From the NCBI GenBank assembly GCA_000226015.1, contig JH153802.1, positions 50,677 through 76,851 on the forward strand: 26,175 nt of DNA, read 5' to 3'. This document shows, piece after piece, positions 1 through 11,800 of this stretch. Positions within the stretch are counted from its first letter, which is position 1, and each line of letters opens with the position of its first letter. The position numbers were made by a program, and so were the translations under genes. The notes beneath the pieces were generated by a model. It was not told the DNA's origin. It saw nothing but the letters and a program-made list of their open reading frames with translations, and made no database searches. This DNA is from Mnemiopsis leidyi. Its lineage: Eukaryota > Ctenophora > Tentaculata > Lobata > Bolinopsidae.

Positions 1-257
<257 letters not shown>

Positions 258-453
258 TACTTAAGAGTTCCGGAGCTTCTAAAGTTTCGGTTTTTGTGCA
301 AATTTACATTTAGACATATTTTCATTACAAAAGTTTCTAGAACTGAGGTGAGAATGTTCACTATGTATGTAAGCTGATGTTTCATGTTAGATATATGTTT
401 ATGTTAAGTTAAGAAAACATGGCTTGCTAACTTCAGAACTTAAAGACTTACAG

Positions 454-3400
454 AACAATGTATTTCAGTGGTGTACTGTACTACGTGTTTGTCATCTTCC
501 TAGCCTGTACAGTACAAAAGGAGCTGCTTCTCTCGGACTACATGATTGCATCAGAGGTTAGAATACTCACATTTTTCACTTTTTCTAGAGCTACTTTTTC
601 TCTTCTTGTAACTAGGTTCTCGGGCCAAAACTCAAATGTGACGTGAATTAAATAATTTCTCCTTTCGCTGCTCGACAATCTGTTCCGAGAAGCGGCCCTG
701 AGGGCTCTGTAAACCTAGAAACCTAGATCAAGAGTGCCCACATTCCATGAAAAGGAAGATTTCTGCACCTTGATGCGCTGTATACCATTAAACTCAGGAC
801 AATGGCTGTACATTTATTGATTAGTAATTACCTCTACCACTCTGTTTTACACTTATTCCGTGATGAGTTTTATATAACGTTGATCGTTGAAGGAATGAAC
901 TTTTTACGCAATCGTTATATTATCTCGTAAGGAAAATTCAATCGAATCCGAATGAATTGCCTCTTTTATCGCCTTCGAGTAGGCCCAGCTGAATGATCCG
1001 AATCTACTTCATGTCTTCATTTCCGAGGACAAGTGAAAAGCAAATGTGCACGGCAGTACAATTAGTAAAGTAGTGTATGGTGGAACTCAGTGTGAATGTA
1101 CATGATGTACAGGCATTCTATTGTGTTTGCTTTTTGTCTTAAACAATGTACTGGCATACTTAACACTATTGTGTTAACAGTACAGTTCAGTTGCCATGAT
1201 TTCAGAGCTGCTGCCTAGAGTCTGTACTGAAGACATATCTTTTTGGAATTTCTAGCTAGTTGATATGTAGGTGTGTAGCAGCAGTTAGTAGTACGTAGAA
1301 ATATTTTCTAGAATAGCTAACAACGCGAATATAGTCACAAAATGCTAAAGTATTTGTAATGTTGACACATGGCAGTTATAGGGCGTTATATGACTTGCCA
1401 CAGAAATACCTTTCCACGCTGCTAGGATAAACCTAGAATTCTTTACGGAGCGTTGTTACGGTGGAGCCAGCAGATACTCACCTAACCATGGGCGCTGCTG
1501 AGGAGATACGGCGAAGTGTTCGTGTAATAACTTTCACTTCTAAAATGTAAGTGCGACGGGGGACAAAAAGTTACAGAAAGTGAGTGATTGCTTTTCAGGA
1601 AACTTTTTGCCGACCCCGCGTCCCCGTAGCGTCCATGGTAATGTGAGATTGTGAGGATCTGGTGTCTCCGCTGTAGCGTCCACCCCTTTTTGAAAAGGCT
1701 CTGCCGAAACGTACACCCCTGTACTAACGCCACGCTACCCTGTAGCGACCACAGCATCCTATACCCATATTACATCACGGTAAAAACTCACCATGAAGCC
1801 TCCTATATTTAACTTGGAATTGGCTCTGATCGAGCTTGAGTAACATTGTTTGTTATTTTTCATTGATTACGCTTAAATCCAAACTTCAAAGTCAGGCCTC
1901 AAGGGGTCAATAATAATTTACCACTTCAACTTAAACTAAATCAAAGAGATCAAATATGACTTCTGGCTTCATGGCATGGCGTTTCGCTTACTAAATAACT
2001 CATTATCTAGAGAGTGTTTTGTAGGCACTGGCCAATCCAAAAGTGGTAGCTTTTCTAGAGTTGCAGGAACGCGCGTAAAAAACTTACATATTATACGACA
2101 ACATTTCATTGCTTACCTTGGCATAAATTGTAGGCCGCGCGCATTGCATGAATTGCCCATTGTCAAGGGCCTTCTGAGAAGATAACTGTCAACTTATATG
2201 TTATCAACGAATCTAGCCATAAGCAATCAACTGGAAACTGTGAACTGATCAACAATAAGGTAGCATGTGATGGTTTTGGTAATTAAAGTACTCCCGACAT
2301 TCTATTCTCGTAGCGAAGCGACATTCGCTTCGAAGGAGGGTAAGAAAAAGTCAGACAATTGATCTGTCGTTAGATGAAGCATCTTAACCCTCCCTCCCTC
2401 AGATATCTTGGATCAGCTGGATGTTTCTGATCGGGCTCTACATCGCCTCCCTCTCTTCTATCCTGGGCAGCTTGTATGGAGCACCCAGGGTCTTTCAGTG
2501 CATCGCCCTTGACAACATCATCCCTATTATTGGAGTCTTCGGCAAAGGAGTAAGTCACTTACGTATATTTCAGCCCATTTTCTGAGCTACTTCTATAAAT
2601 CCCTGGCCAATATTTCAATCCTAAAGTAAAACATTGAAGCTGTTACTTAAACTTTACGAATTTAATACCGACAAACATTCCCACTCTCTCCAGAGAGGAG
2701 CAAACAACGAGCCGGTAATCGCAACAATAACTGTCAGTCTAGTTTCTCTCTGTTTTGTCTTGGTGGGACATCTCAATATCCTAGCTCCCATCACAGCCAT
2801 GCCATTTCTCCTAACGTACGCTGCAGTCAACTACGCGTACTTCAGTCTTGCCATGACGTAAGTTTGACAGAATCTATAATCTATCATCGAGCTTTGTTCT
2901 GCAATTTGAACGTTTTGGAATGGGCGTGTACGAAAGGTATTCAACCCAATAAAACATAAATTTCCCTTCGAAGATATCTTCACAAAAAGGGAAAAGAATG
3001 ATTCGTTAAAATCAGAAACTAAAAGCGTCATGTTATAGTTATCAAGCATCTTTTTCAGAGAGGAACGATCAATCAAACCAGAGTCAATATTAGATCAGTA
3101 TAACACAGAAAACACTCCAATCATTAAGGAGAGCGAGCCGTTAAATAGTTCTGAATGTAAGTGGTCCTTCTGCTACCATATAACTGTTGTATGAGAGGGG
3201 GGGTGCATTTATCGACATTTGAATAAAGTTCCGCTATTTTGATAATGTGTGTCAAGTTTAACGTTGCTGTTTTGAGCTACCCTATAAGGCGTACTTTTCA
3301 GCTTACCCCCTTTTAGATGCGTACTCGGGAACGGAAGAGCCGAGAGTGTATTGGCACGAGTGTCTTCAGAGCAAATGGCTCACTTTCGTCGGGGTAAAAC

Positions 3401-4555
3401 ACTTTTTTAACCGAACTGTTTTAGTTTAGGCCGACACGAGGTTTTAATTCTGCTTAGAATTTCTGAGTGAAGCGAGTGATACACATAACTTTGAGTAAAC
3501 TCATGCTGATCACAATATAAAGTACAAGGAGGTTGATTAGACTTATAGTAAAAAAGATAGTAAAAAAGATGAAGGTTCATATTCATAAGGAGAAGGCTCA
3601 TATGATACGAGAGAGTGTATTTCTGGAATAATGGAGCCGATAGCACTAGCAGGTAGAACTAGAAAAGGTCAAAAGTTTAATGTTGCAAACGCAAACAGTC
3701 TCTTCAATGCCACTTAAAAATTAAAAATCAAAATTCAGGCATTTCTGTCGGTACTGATGATGTTCCTGATACACTGGCTTTTTGCGATTCTGACAATCGG
3801 GCTTGCTACTATCATCTACTTCTACACCCGGACCACAAGTCCCGGAACCAAACCAGGTTTGTCATTGGGAAGTTTGCTGATCTTCCGGGACTGTAACCAC
3901 TGGCGGACTTAGTCCGTGGCGGATCCGATCGGATTTGCCATCTTATGCCTGCTTGGCGGACAAAATTCGGCGGACTGTCCTCGAGTTGATGGCGGATCCG
4001 ATGGGACTCGGCGGAACTTTTGGGGGATCTGATCTGAGTACGCCAATTGTTGGTGGAACATTTGGCGGACTCGATCGGATCCACAGCGGACAAAGGCAGC
4101 CAGTTATAGTCCCAATCTTCCAACAATCATTTAACTAATCGCGAAGAAAAGTTAATTTTTTAATCCACTGCAAATGCTGTAGGTTGTCACGCATTTCTGG
4201 CCTGGCGAATTTCGAAGAAATTCTAGACGCGCATCGCCCGTTGACTGCAAATGGTATGCTAGAATTATATTTTGGTCTTCTCTGGCCTTCGCTTCTCGTT
4301 CCCTAATTACTGAAAACTTTCCCCGGAAATCTAACAGGCCAACTTTCAGGAGCGTCTAATTTTGTTCTGTCAAAGTGGCTATACCGTGTAGTGAGGAGTC
4401 TAATTCACCCTCTGCCTGCGGAGGAGAAAATCGTCATAGCGACAGAAACTCCGGAAATGAGTTACAAAACCATGCAGCTCACTGACGAGAACACGGATTA
4501 TCAAGAGAGGGAGAAAGTTCACCAGTCCGTTGTATCGGAACAGATTGAGACTTAG
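454..4555 (+). CDS. SLC12A8: SLC12A8-type solute carrier, 3' part (seven exons)
   Basis: This is the C-terminal half of a cation-chloride cotransporter-superfamily carrier; the 5' exons lie left of the window. Exons: 454 or 469-556, 2403-2549, 2694-2857, 3059-3156, 3317-3393, 3739-3856, 4350-4555 (TAG). All are bounded by AG/GT and all junction phases agree. The second exon encodes a helix with SLYGAPRVFQCIA, the family's recognisable 'YGAPR' segment. The third encodes VLVGHLNILAPI and the LTYAAVNYAYFSLAM helix. The sixth encodes two further membrane helices, read directly into SPGTKPGASNF. The tail MQLTDENTDYQEREKVHQS resembles the C-terminus of vertebrate SLC12A8, as I remember it. The hydrophilic loop between the two helix blocks is about 50 residues, much shorter than in vertebrates. 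Vertebrate SLC12A8 has been linked to polyamine/amino-acid transport and, disputedly, nicotinamide mononucleotide uptake; the substrate here is unknown. No clear AATAAA was found after the stop. Confidence 0.88.
557..2402 (+). other. Large intron of the SLC12A8-type gene
   Basis: About 1.85 kb lies between a GAG|gttaga donor and a pyrimidine-rich ccctccctccctcag acceptor. No further exon of this gene is needed, because the protein reads straight across (MIASE then ISWISWMFLIG). It contains a moderately GC-rich block at about 1480-1760, where TGTAGCG(T/A)CCA recurs, and a perfect hairpin at 2314-2332. Otherwise nothing recognisable. Confidence 0.7.
2314..2332. repeat. Perfect 8-bp hairpin
   Basis: CGAAGCGA and TCGCTTCG are exact reverse complements separated by a 3-nt CAT loop. 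It lies about 70 bp upstream of a splice acceptor of the SLC12A8-type gene. It may be a remnant of a hairpin repeat or chance; no function is evident. Confidence 0.6.
3887..4113. mobile_element. MITE-like inverted-repeat element with target-site duplication
   Basis: A roughly 227-bp element lies in an SLC12A8-type intron, 30 bp after the donor at 3856. The left end GGGACTGTAAC and the reverse complement of the right end (GGGACTATAAC) match. The arms stay alignable for about 50 bp, sharing CTTnGTCCG and GGATCCGATCG with small gaps. It is flanked by gATCTTCC (3879-3886) and aATCTTCC (4114-4121), a 7-of-8 direct repeat that reads as a target-site duplication. The interior is rich in GGCGGA (about eight copies). 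No transposase frame exists, so it is non-autonomous. An 8-bp duplication would suit hAT-type transposases, but the termini are not diagnostic. Small open frames on both strands here are by-products. Confidence 0.72.
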
Positions 4556-5836
4556 TAGTAGAAGGAACGTGAGATTAGCTGCCACTGTTGCCAGATCTAT
4601 ATTTTAGAGGAGTTTATTAGGTATTGTGCGGGACTAGAGAGGGTATGATAAAAAGGCGCGACGAGACCATTTTGCAGTCCCGAGATCGAAAGAAAGGGTC
4701 CGGCCGGTAGAAAACGTCCAAGCGGCCAGATGTCTGTCAATGCTATCAGATCTTGGATAATTGAGTATAGCGGTCGTCGATGTGCAATATTTCAACAGGG
4801 CATAACAATAACTGCCTGAAGATTCAAAATTTGGCGTTGTTGTATTTAATAACTAGCGTTCAATTAAGGTCCTTTAAGCTAATTAAGGTACCTTGAGCTA
4901 TTTGAAATTTAAGTAATGCTGTTTTGTTATTTATTCAAATTGTTTGTAAGTTGTTCAATAGCGAATATAATTTATAATTGTTGTTAATTTGTTTTGGATA
5001 AGTAGGCGATGATAGTAAAAGTTTTATTAATAGCTAACAAGTGCAGTATAAAAGTATTACAATTACGATAATCTGTAAGTGGTTATTGAGATATCGGATT
5101 CAAATACATAGACTTTGATGGTTAAGGAAATAATTGATCACAAAATTATTTGATTCAATTGATCTGTTCCTATACAGCACATTTTTATTTATTTTATTAC
5201 CAAGAATTAGTATTTATTTAAAGAAGTTAAATATTTTACGCTATTAGGAATTATTTGAAAATATTTTCATTTTGCATAACGAATGATATGATTTTTATTT
5301 AATTATACATGTTTTAGTGCATTCAAATTGTCAATTGTTCTAATATATTTCACATATTTGTTGTAAGTCTTTAGAGGACTCACATTAAATTATCCATGAT
5401 AATTGGGTTAAGTTATACCTGAAACATTCTAACAGTATCATGAAAAGTCTTAAATTGATTTTGAACGATTTTTAGGAATTTTGACCAGTTTTCAAATTTT
5501 CCAAAGATAAAACTGTAAAATTTTTCATATTGAGTTACCTTAGAGGGCATCAAAGACTGTTAGTGGTTTCTGATAGTTACTGTTATTCAAAATGTATATG
5601 TTCTGTACATATTTATCATTTAATTTCAATAATTCCATATTTAAGTTGTTGGAAAACAATTTTACTTAGTCGTCAGAGTTTTCAAATAGGTTTTATAACC
5701 TGACATAAAAGTTTCTTAAAAAAACAATCATCAATGCGGGTTTTTGTATCAGAATCCTCTACAAACAACTATATACATACCATTTTCATTTCAATCAAAT
5801 CATCAAAAATGCACTAATTTTAAAACAACATCTACT
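4556..5836. other. AT-rich spacer between two convergent genes
   Basis: About 1.28 kb lies between the SLC12A8-type stop codon and the anoctamin stop codon. It presumably carries both 3' untranslated regions. On the minus strand an AATAAA lies at 5299-5294, about 540 nt after the anoctamin stop. I see no coding region or structured repeat. Confidence 0.7.
5294..5299 (-). terminator. Candidate poly(A) signal of the anoctamin gene
   Basis: AATAAA on the minus strand (TTTATT on plus), about 540 nt downstream of the anoctamin stop at 5837. The local sequence is very AT-rich, so a chance match is possible. No clear AATAAA lies nearer the stop. Confidence 0.3.
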
Positions 5837-8800
5837 CTACTCTAACTTGCACCGACCCGAAGCAGACCCAGATTCCCCCTCCGCCCCTCTCTGATCCCCC
5901 TCTTCCTCGACCACTGTCCCTATCCTCCTCTCCACCAATCTCGATCTCACAGCGTCCACCTTCTTTCTTACTTGCCCCTTTAACCGAGCAGTCTGCATCA
6001 ACTTCTCAAGTCCCTTTAGAGCTCTGTTTCTCGTGTACCGCTCCTTAGCGCTAGCTAGTTGAACCCATCCCGGCACATCAGGTATAGCTCGGTCTATGAT
6101 AAACTTGATACTCAGGAAAATGTGCTCCATGAAGATGACAAAGAGAATTTGTTGTCCTGTGTTGAAATTTGGGAACCATCGTCCTACCTGAATAAGGATT
6201 AAGGAGGGTGTTACTACTGGTATACGTAGGAGGTTGGAGTTTGGAGACGCAAGACAATAAGAACACTTCAGTTTCACCTAACCAGGAGGGTTTGGTAAGT
6301 GGATTCAAGATTGGGTTAATCATTGAGCTACAGAAGGTTAGTATAACTATATAATGTCGGGAAGTGTGCGTGTCTTTGCAACTTAAATCTTAAAGACAAA
6401 AATAAAACCTGTCCCCGAATCCCAATGAGTGAACAGTTGACCACAATGGAGATCACACTTAGAACTTCAAAGGCGTCTTGCCAGAAACCTATGTCTTCAA
6501 CACGCTTGATAAACGGCTTCTGTAGACCATTCACCTGAAATAAAGAGGGTTGAGGACTGTGGATTGGCCGTTCCGAACTTATGATGCAGTAGAACTGTAT
6601 CAGTATGATACAGTAGTAGTAGTACTGCACTGTTGGTGCTGCTGATGTTGCTGATAGCTAAATTTTTGAATTTTGGGGGGGGGGTTGTACCCTGGATTAC
6701 AAAGACGTCGTCTAATCACATCAACGTATTGAATCATCAAATCAACTCTAGATCTAAGTAAATTACCAGCTTGAAAGCGTCGCCTCTTATTTCCACCACA
6801 TTGTTGAGGAAAGCCCACACTGCGGCCGGTGGGTAGGCAGCAGAGAAGAGAATCACGTAACCCATCTGAAATGGAACTCATGAGATTCTATCATAAATCA
6901 AGAAAATGACAGAATCTGATAAAGAATATGAAAGTTGCCATTATTAAGATCGATTTTCACCTTAAGAGCAAACTCATTGGCGTTTTCACTTTCAAGTTAA
7001 TGGTAATGATTTCTCTATCCTTCAAAGGAGCGGAATTAAATACTGTTCACGACTTCTCTACCTGTATAAACATCTCTAGATAGTCATCAAAGGAACTCTC
7101 GTATCTTGGTTTCTCCGACTCTGTCTCCACCTGACTCAGCTTCTCACTGGACTTGTTGTCTTGCGTGAGATTGTTGTTCCGCTTCAGTAAGTAAACCTTG
7201 GCCCAGCTGATAATGGTGGGTCCGAGTATCTCGCTGAAGTTGCCAACTATTTGCTTCGTGATGAGAAGTGCTGCTAGGGTTTCTTGTAGTTTCTGAAAAG
7301 GGTTCATAAACCATAATTGAATTCGGCTCAAAGCTAGATGAACCAATGAATCTGGCAGAGATGAACGACGTTTGCGAATTTATAACCCAACAAAATGGTC
7401 AAAGGTACAAAGTGCTATTAAGATTAGGTTATTTGATACTCACGTCAAAGTCCTGGAGATAGAAAGCAGTGTAGAAGAGGGCAAGGAACGAGTTGACAAA
7501 CTTGAAAAGAATCAGCTTCAGGACTAGCCAGTTCTCGTAGGTTCTCTGATGCTTGTAATTCTCCCAGTCGTTTAGTGATACCGCTATATTACTGTACAGC
7601 ACTGCAGCGCGAACCGTTAATTCGTGACATTGTAAGAGCTTAGCCTTATGAATTTCTACAATATGTTGGGTAAGTTATGATCGTAAGCCGATCCTATAAT
7701 TGCAGAAAAGCCCTACCGACAACTGCGCCCAAGATAATTCAGTTTACACACGTTAACAGGGCACCCAATCAAACGAATAAAAACATCTGTTAATCTTCGG
7801 GAGCTGGATACAGGGCCGTAGCTAGGATTTTCAAATGGGTGGGGTCAGCTTGTGAGCAAGCTACAAAACTCGGCGCGAAGCGCCGAGCCCGCGCGGGCGG
7901 GGGGTTGGGGGCGCAGCCCCCAACGGGGTCCAGGGGCAGAGCCTCTTGCCGGGGGCTAGGGGGCGGAGCCCCCCCGGAAAATTTTAGCAGGAATACAGGT
8001 AAAAAGACCATTTTTTATCAATAAGAAAGCAGAAAATCAAGGCATCTTGAGGTGTTGAAGCAGGCCCAATGCCCATACACTTACAAAAGCTGTGACTATC
8101 TGTTATGCTCACTGTTCAGACATTATCTGTGCCATGATCTATATTCTATAAGAAATTTGTTAGATAAATCAGGGTATTTAAATGATATAGATAACAATTT
8201 TCAATTTTGCAATCGAGAATGATAAGTAAATGGGCAATGGCAAGTATCATGTTCGATTGTGATAAGTGTCAAGATTCAAGTTGTTAGCTTATTGCTATAT
8301 TGTGTATTGAATAAGAAATCTTAATAAAACAACCACTGTATTGGTACTGTTACAGTTACAATCATATGCCGAAATTGTGTACCAATACTGATTAGAATTT
8401 ATGTTTTCAGCAATGAAAATTTAGATGTTAAGACAGTAGTCAAATCTGGGGGGCAATGACCTGCTTTTCTCTTAAATTCTTACCATCCAATATTCCTACA
8501 GTAATTGGGAGAAGGATCTTTGGCGTGTACCGGACAAATCTTCTTAGAAAATATGGCAAGAATTCTGGAAATGTGTTTTTCGTACAGATTTCATTTATGT
8601 AGTCGTCGAACCTGGACAAATCGGGTTGTTACCAATACTGTCAGGAATTGGATCAAAAGTTGCACGAGAGAAAATGGAGGATGGCTGGGTGGATTAATGG
8701 ATTAAGAACGTGAGGTACAAAAAACGAAGGACAAAGAAAGTAAGCAATTCAATTTAATTTTACCTAAAAACAGCAAGCATGCTGACCAAGACGACGATCA

Positions 8801-11800
8801 AACAGACGACGCTGACAAACAAAGAAACAGTCTGTTTGATCTGACGCTTGATGCTGGAGTACTGCAGCTCAACCTCTCCCGTTACAGGGTTGTCTCCCAG
8901 GGTCCCATAGAACTGGGGTCTCTGTATTTCCTGTCTCTCGATGTCCCGACCCAGTGTCCCCCACTCCCACGCAAGAGCAGCACTTCGTCTGAAAACAGGG
9001 TAACAAGATAGAAGTGATCAACAGAGTTTTTACCGGCTAGCGGAGGTTAATCGCATCGTCAAGTCAAAGTGGGCAAAGAATCCGTAGTTAATTTTATGTC
9101 AATTCAAGTTAGTCTATGCTGTCAAAAGATTTGAAGTCAAACCTCTTCCAGATTTCAAGGAAAAGAGTGGGCCACACCACATTGAAGAAAGCGTAAAAAG
9201 TGAAACACCAGTCGGCTGAGTTTACATTGTCGTCATCATAAAACAATCCGATAGAAAAGCCAACTATCTGGATTGGGTAAATTGTTAGACTAATACTTTA
9301 ACTTAGTTTAACTTCAGCTGTTAAAGTTAAGCATCATGATGATGAAGTAGAAATTCAAATTTAAGTCACTAATGAACCACAAATATTCTTTAATGCCCAA
9401 ATTACCAAAGGAACGACTAGAATAGAGGTATAGGATCCGAGCCAGGCAAAGTAAATAGCGATCTCGTCCCCAAAATAGTGACGTATCAGGTTGAGAGGCT
9501 GGGTACCGAAAAAATTCCACACCCAGAGTCGGTTGAGCACATTTTGCTTGCTCTTTTGATGAAGCGGGTAAATCTGAAAATAATTTTATAAGTTTATGTC
9601 AGCAGTAAAGTTCGGAGAGTTTAGTTCGCATTTCTGGTCGTTAATAGTACGTACAGGATAACAAACATTACCGCAGATCGTACTATTATGACTTGGTAGT
9701 TACTATGTAGTTGGCATGGCTGTTTGTTCCTTTTGGCTTTTTAGATTTTACCTTATAGCAGTTAAAACCATAAGGATTAAGTTCTACTGCAAAGCCTCAG
9801 ACAACCTGAATTTACTCTTAGCAGTGTCCACTGTCCTGTGATTGGTATTTGTCGACTGCAATTTGTCAATTATGATAGCGGCGTGTGTACTGTGTCTGTT
9901 AATCGCGCGCAGTAGCCAGTACAACCTGCTAATGCACGTGTAGCTCATGTCGCCATGACGACAAACGAAAGACAACAATCGCGCGTTGATAATTGCCCAT
10001 TTCAACAAATTAATTGGCAACAATCCCCTGATTTTTACAGCAAATGTTCATGATGGTTGTTTTCTGCGCTATCTATAGCTGGATGTTGTTGATGCAGATG
10101 GAAACATCGCCTCTTCTTACCGCGAACAGCTCACACCAGTTTAGCAACGTTCCCAAATTGAGGCAGCTCGATACAGAGGAACATCCCGTTGTATGGGAGG
10201 AGAACCCTGGTGACCTACAGTTTATGAGAAAGCTGGATGAGGATCCTGATGGACTTCGTTCTGCAAACCGGCTCGATGTTGAACGAGAAGGAAGTTCTAC
10301 TGAGATTGATACAGTTAAAGAATCTCAAATTCAATCAGTTAATGACAATAAAAGCCTTAGAAATATCAGCCGTAGCAATCAGAAAAATGCGACGTTTGTA
10401 AAGGTTGGTGCTAATCGTCAAAGACAAATTGGAAAACGTGAAGCTGATGCCGAAAACATCAACAATAGTGACACGTCTACTGGCAAATCCCGGCCAAGAG
10501 CAGGTGAGCTACACAAAGCTTTATAATTATCTTTCAATTTAACTCCGGTTTATGCTTCATTCACACATATCGCACATTTGACGCAAAAACTCCTCAGCTA
10601 AGATCCTGATCGTACTGACAGCAGGAACGGGAGCTATAACTGCTGGAGTTCTGATAACTGGAGGATTACTGGCCGCTTTTAAACCGCAAATCTTTATGTC
10701 TTCAGACTACCTTCGCCCGGTACTAAGGTTGGTGAATCGACCGAAAACAAAAAACGATTGAGGCTTTTAGCCAATAATAAAGTTATTAAAGCCAAGTATA
10801 AAAGTTACAAACACATGGGCGAGAGGCAAAATCGTTTCGTCACGACAACAATCTGAATCCCACTAAAAGCTAAGCCAGCTAAAATCTTCCACTTCAGGAT
10901 GTACGAGAAGATTCGAGGACCGAACCAGTACCGGCTGTATCTAGAGGACATCACGCAGCTCCGTCTCCGACCGAGTGCAGTGAGGGAGATGAGGGAGGAT
11001 GGGTGTGACAGTGACGAGAGTATGGAGGAGTACGTGAAACACTGGGTCAGGTTGAAGGAGGAAAACTACAAGAGGGATGCTAGGAGAAAGTCTCGATTGT
11101 GGTGGAGTGAAAATTTTGATGATGAGGAGGAGGAGGAGGAAGATGAGGAGGGGGAAGAAGAGGAGTTCTCTGGAGAGGATGTAGAGTACGGTTATGATTC
11201 TGAAGATTGCTGAAAATGAAAGATCCTATCCTTGGATATCCTGATCTGCTGCATCTTTGTTAACTAAACGAACAAACGATTAACGAGCTAAAAAGTTCTT
11301 TGGAATTCTCCACCAAACTTCGATAGTCCTGGAGTATCAGCATGGCATCTTAAATGTCTAACTTCGATAGAGCTGGAAGAATGGTCTTATATTTGAAATC
11401 GAAAGAGAACTAAAAGCGAATAAAATGTAAACGTTGCGTCTAAGATCGCGTTAATGGATTGATGAACTGTGTTCCAAAATGACAACACCAAATCATTGAC
11501 TGCTCCCGGAATTGAAAAAGTTGGTTGCGTGTAACTTTACATTATATGATCTTGGATACATTTTGTTTCATCTAAAACTGTGTAATAATTTTAGTCTGCT
11601 TCCAAAAATTCTCTGTTAACAACAAACAGTGCGGAAAGTTTCAACTTTACCTTATCCCTGGTTAAAACTATGAGTATGGCGATAAGAAACAAGCAGAGCA
11701 AGCAAAAGTAACCTGTTTAATGACATTGTTAGAGACCAGTCCGGAGACGATGGACTCGTGCTGGTGAAACTTGACACCCCCGACCAAAACGGGGGCCTCT

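Noticed and set aside
3812..4138. Overlapping open frames on both strands (104 and 67 codons)
   Set aside because: They coincide with the inverted-repeat element, whose GC-rich palindromic sequence leaves both strands open.
7790..8024. Pro/Gly/Ala-rich open frames on both strands
   Set aside because: They arise from the GC-rich hairpin repeat; neither has splice or homology support.
8505..8705. 66-codon + strand frame
   Set aside because: It overlaps anoctamin exon 13 in antisense and has no recognisable protein features.
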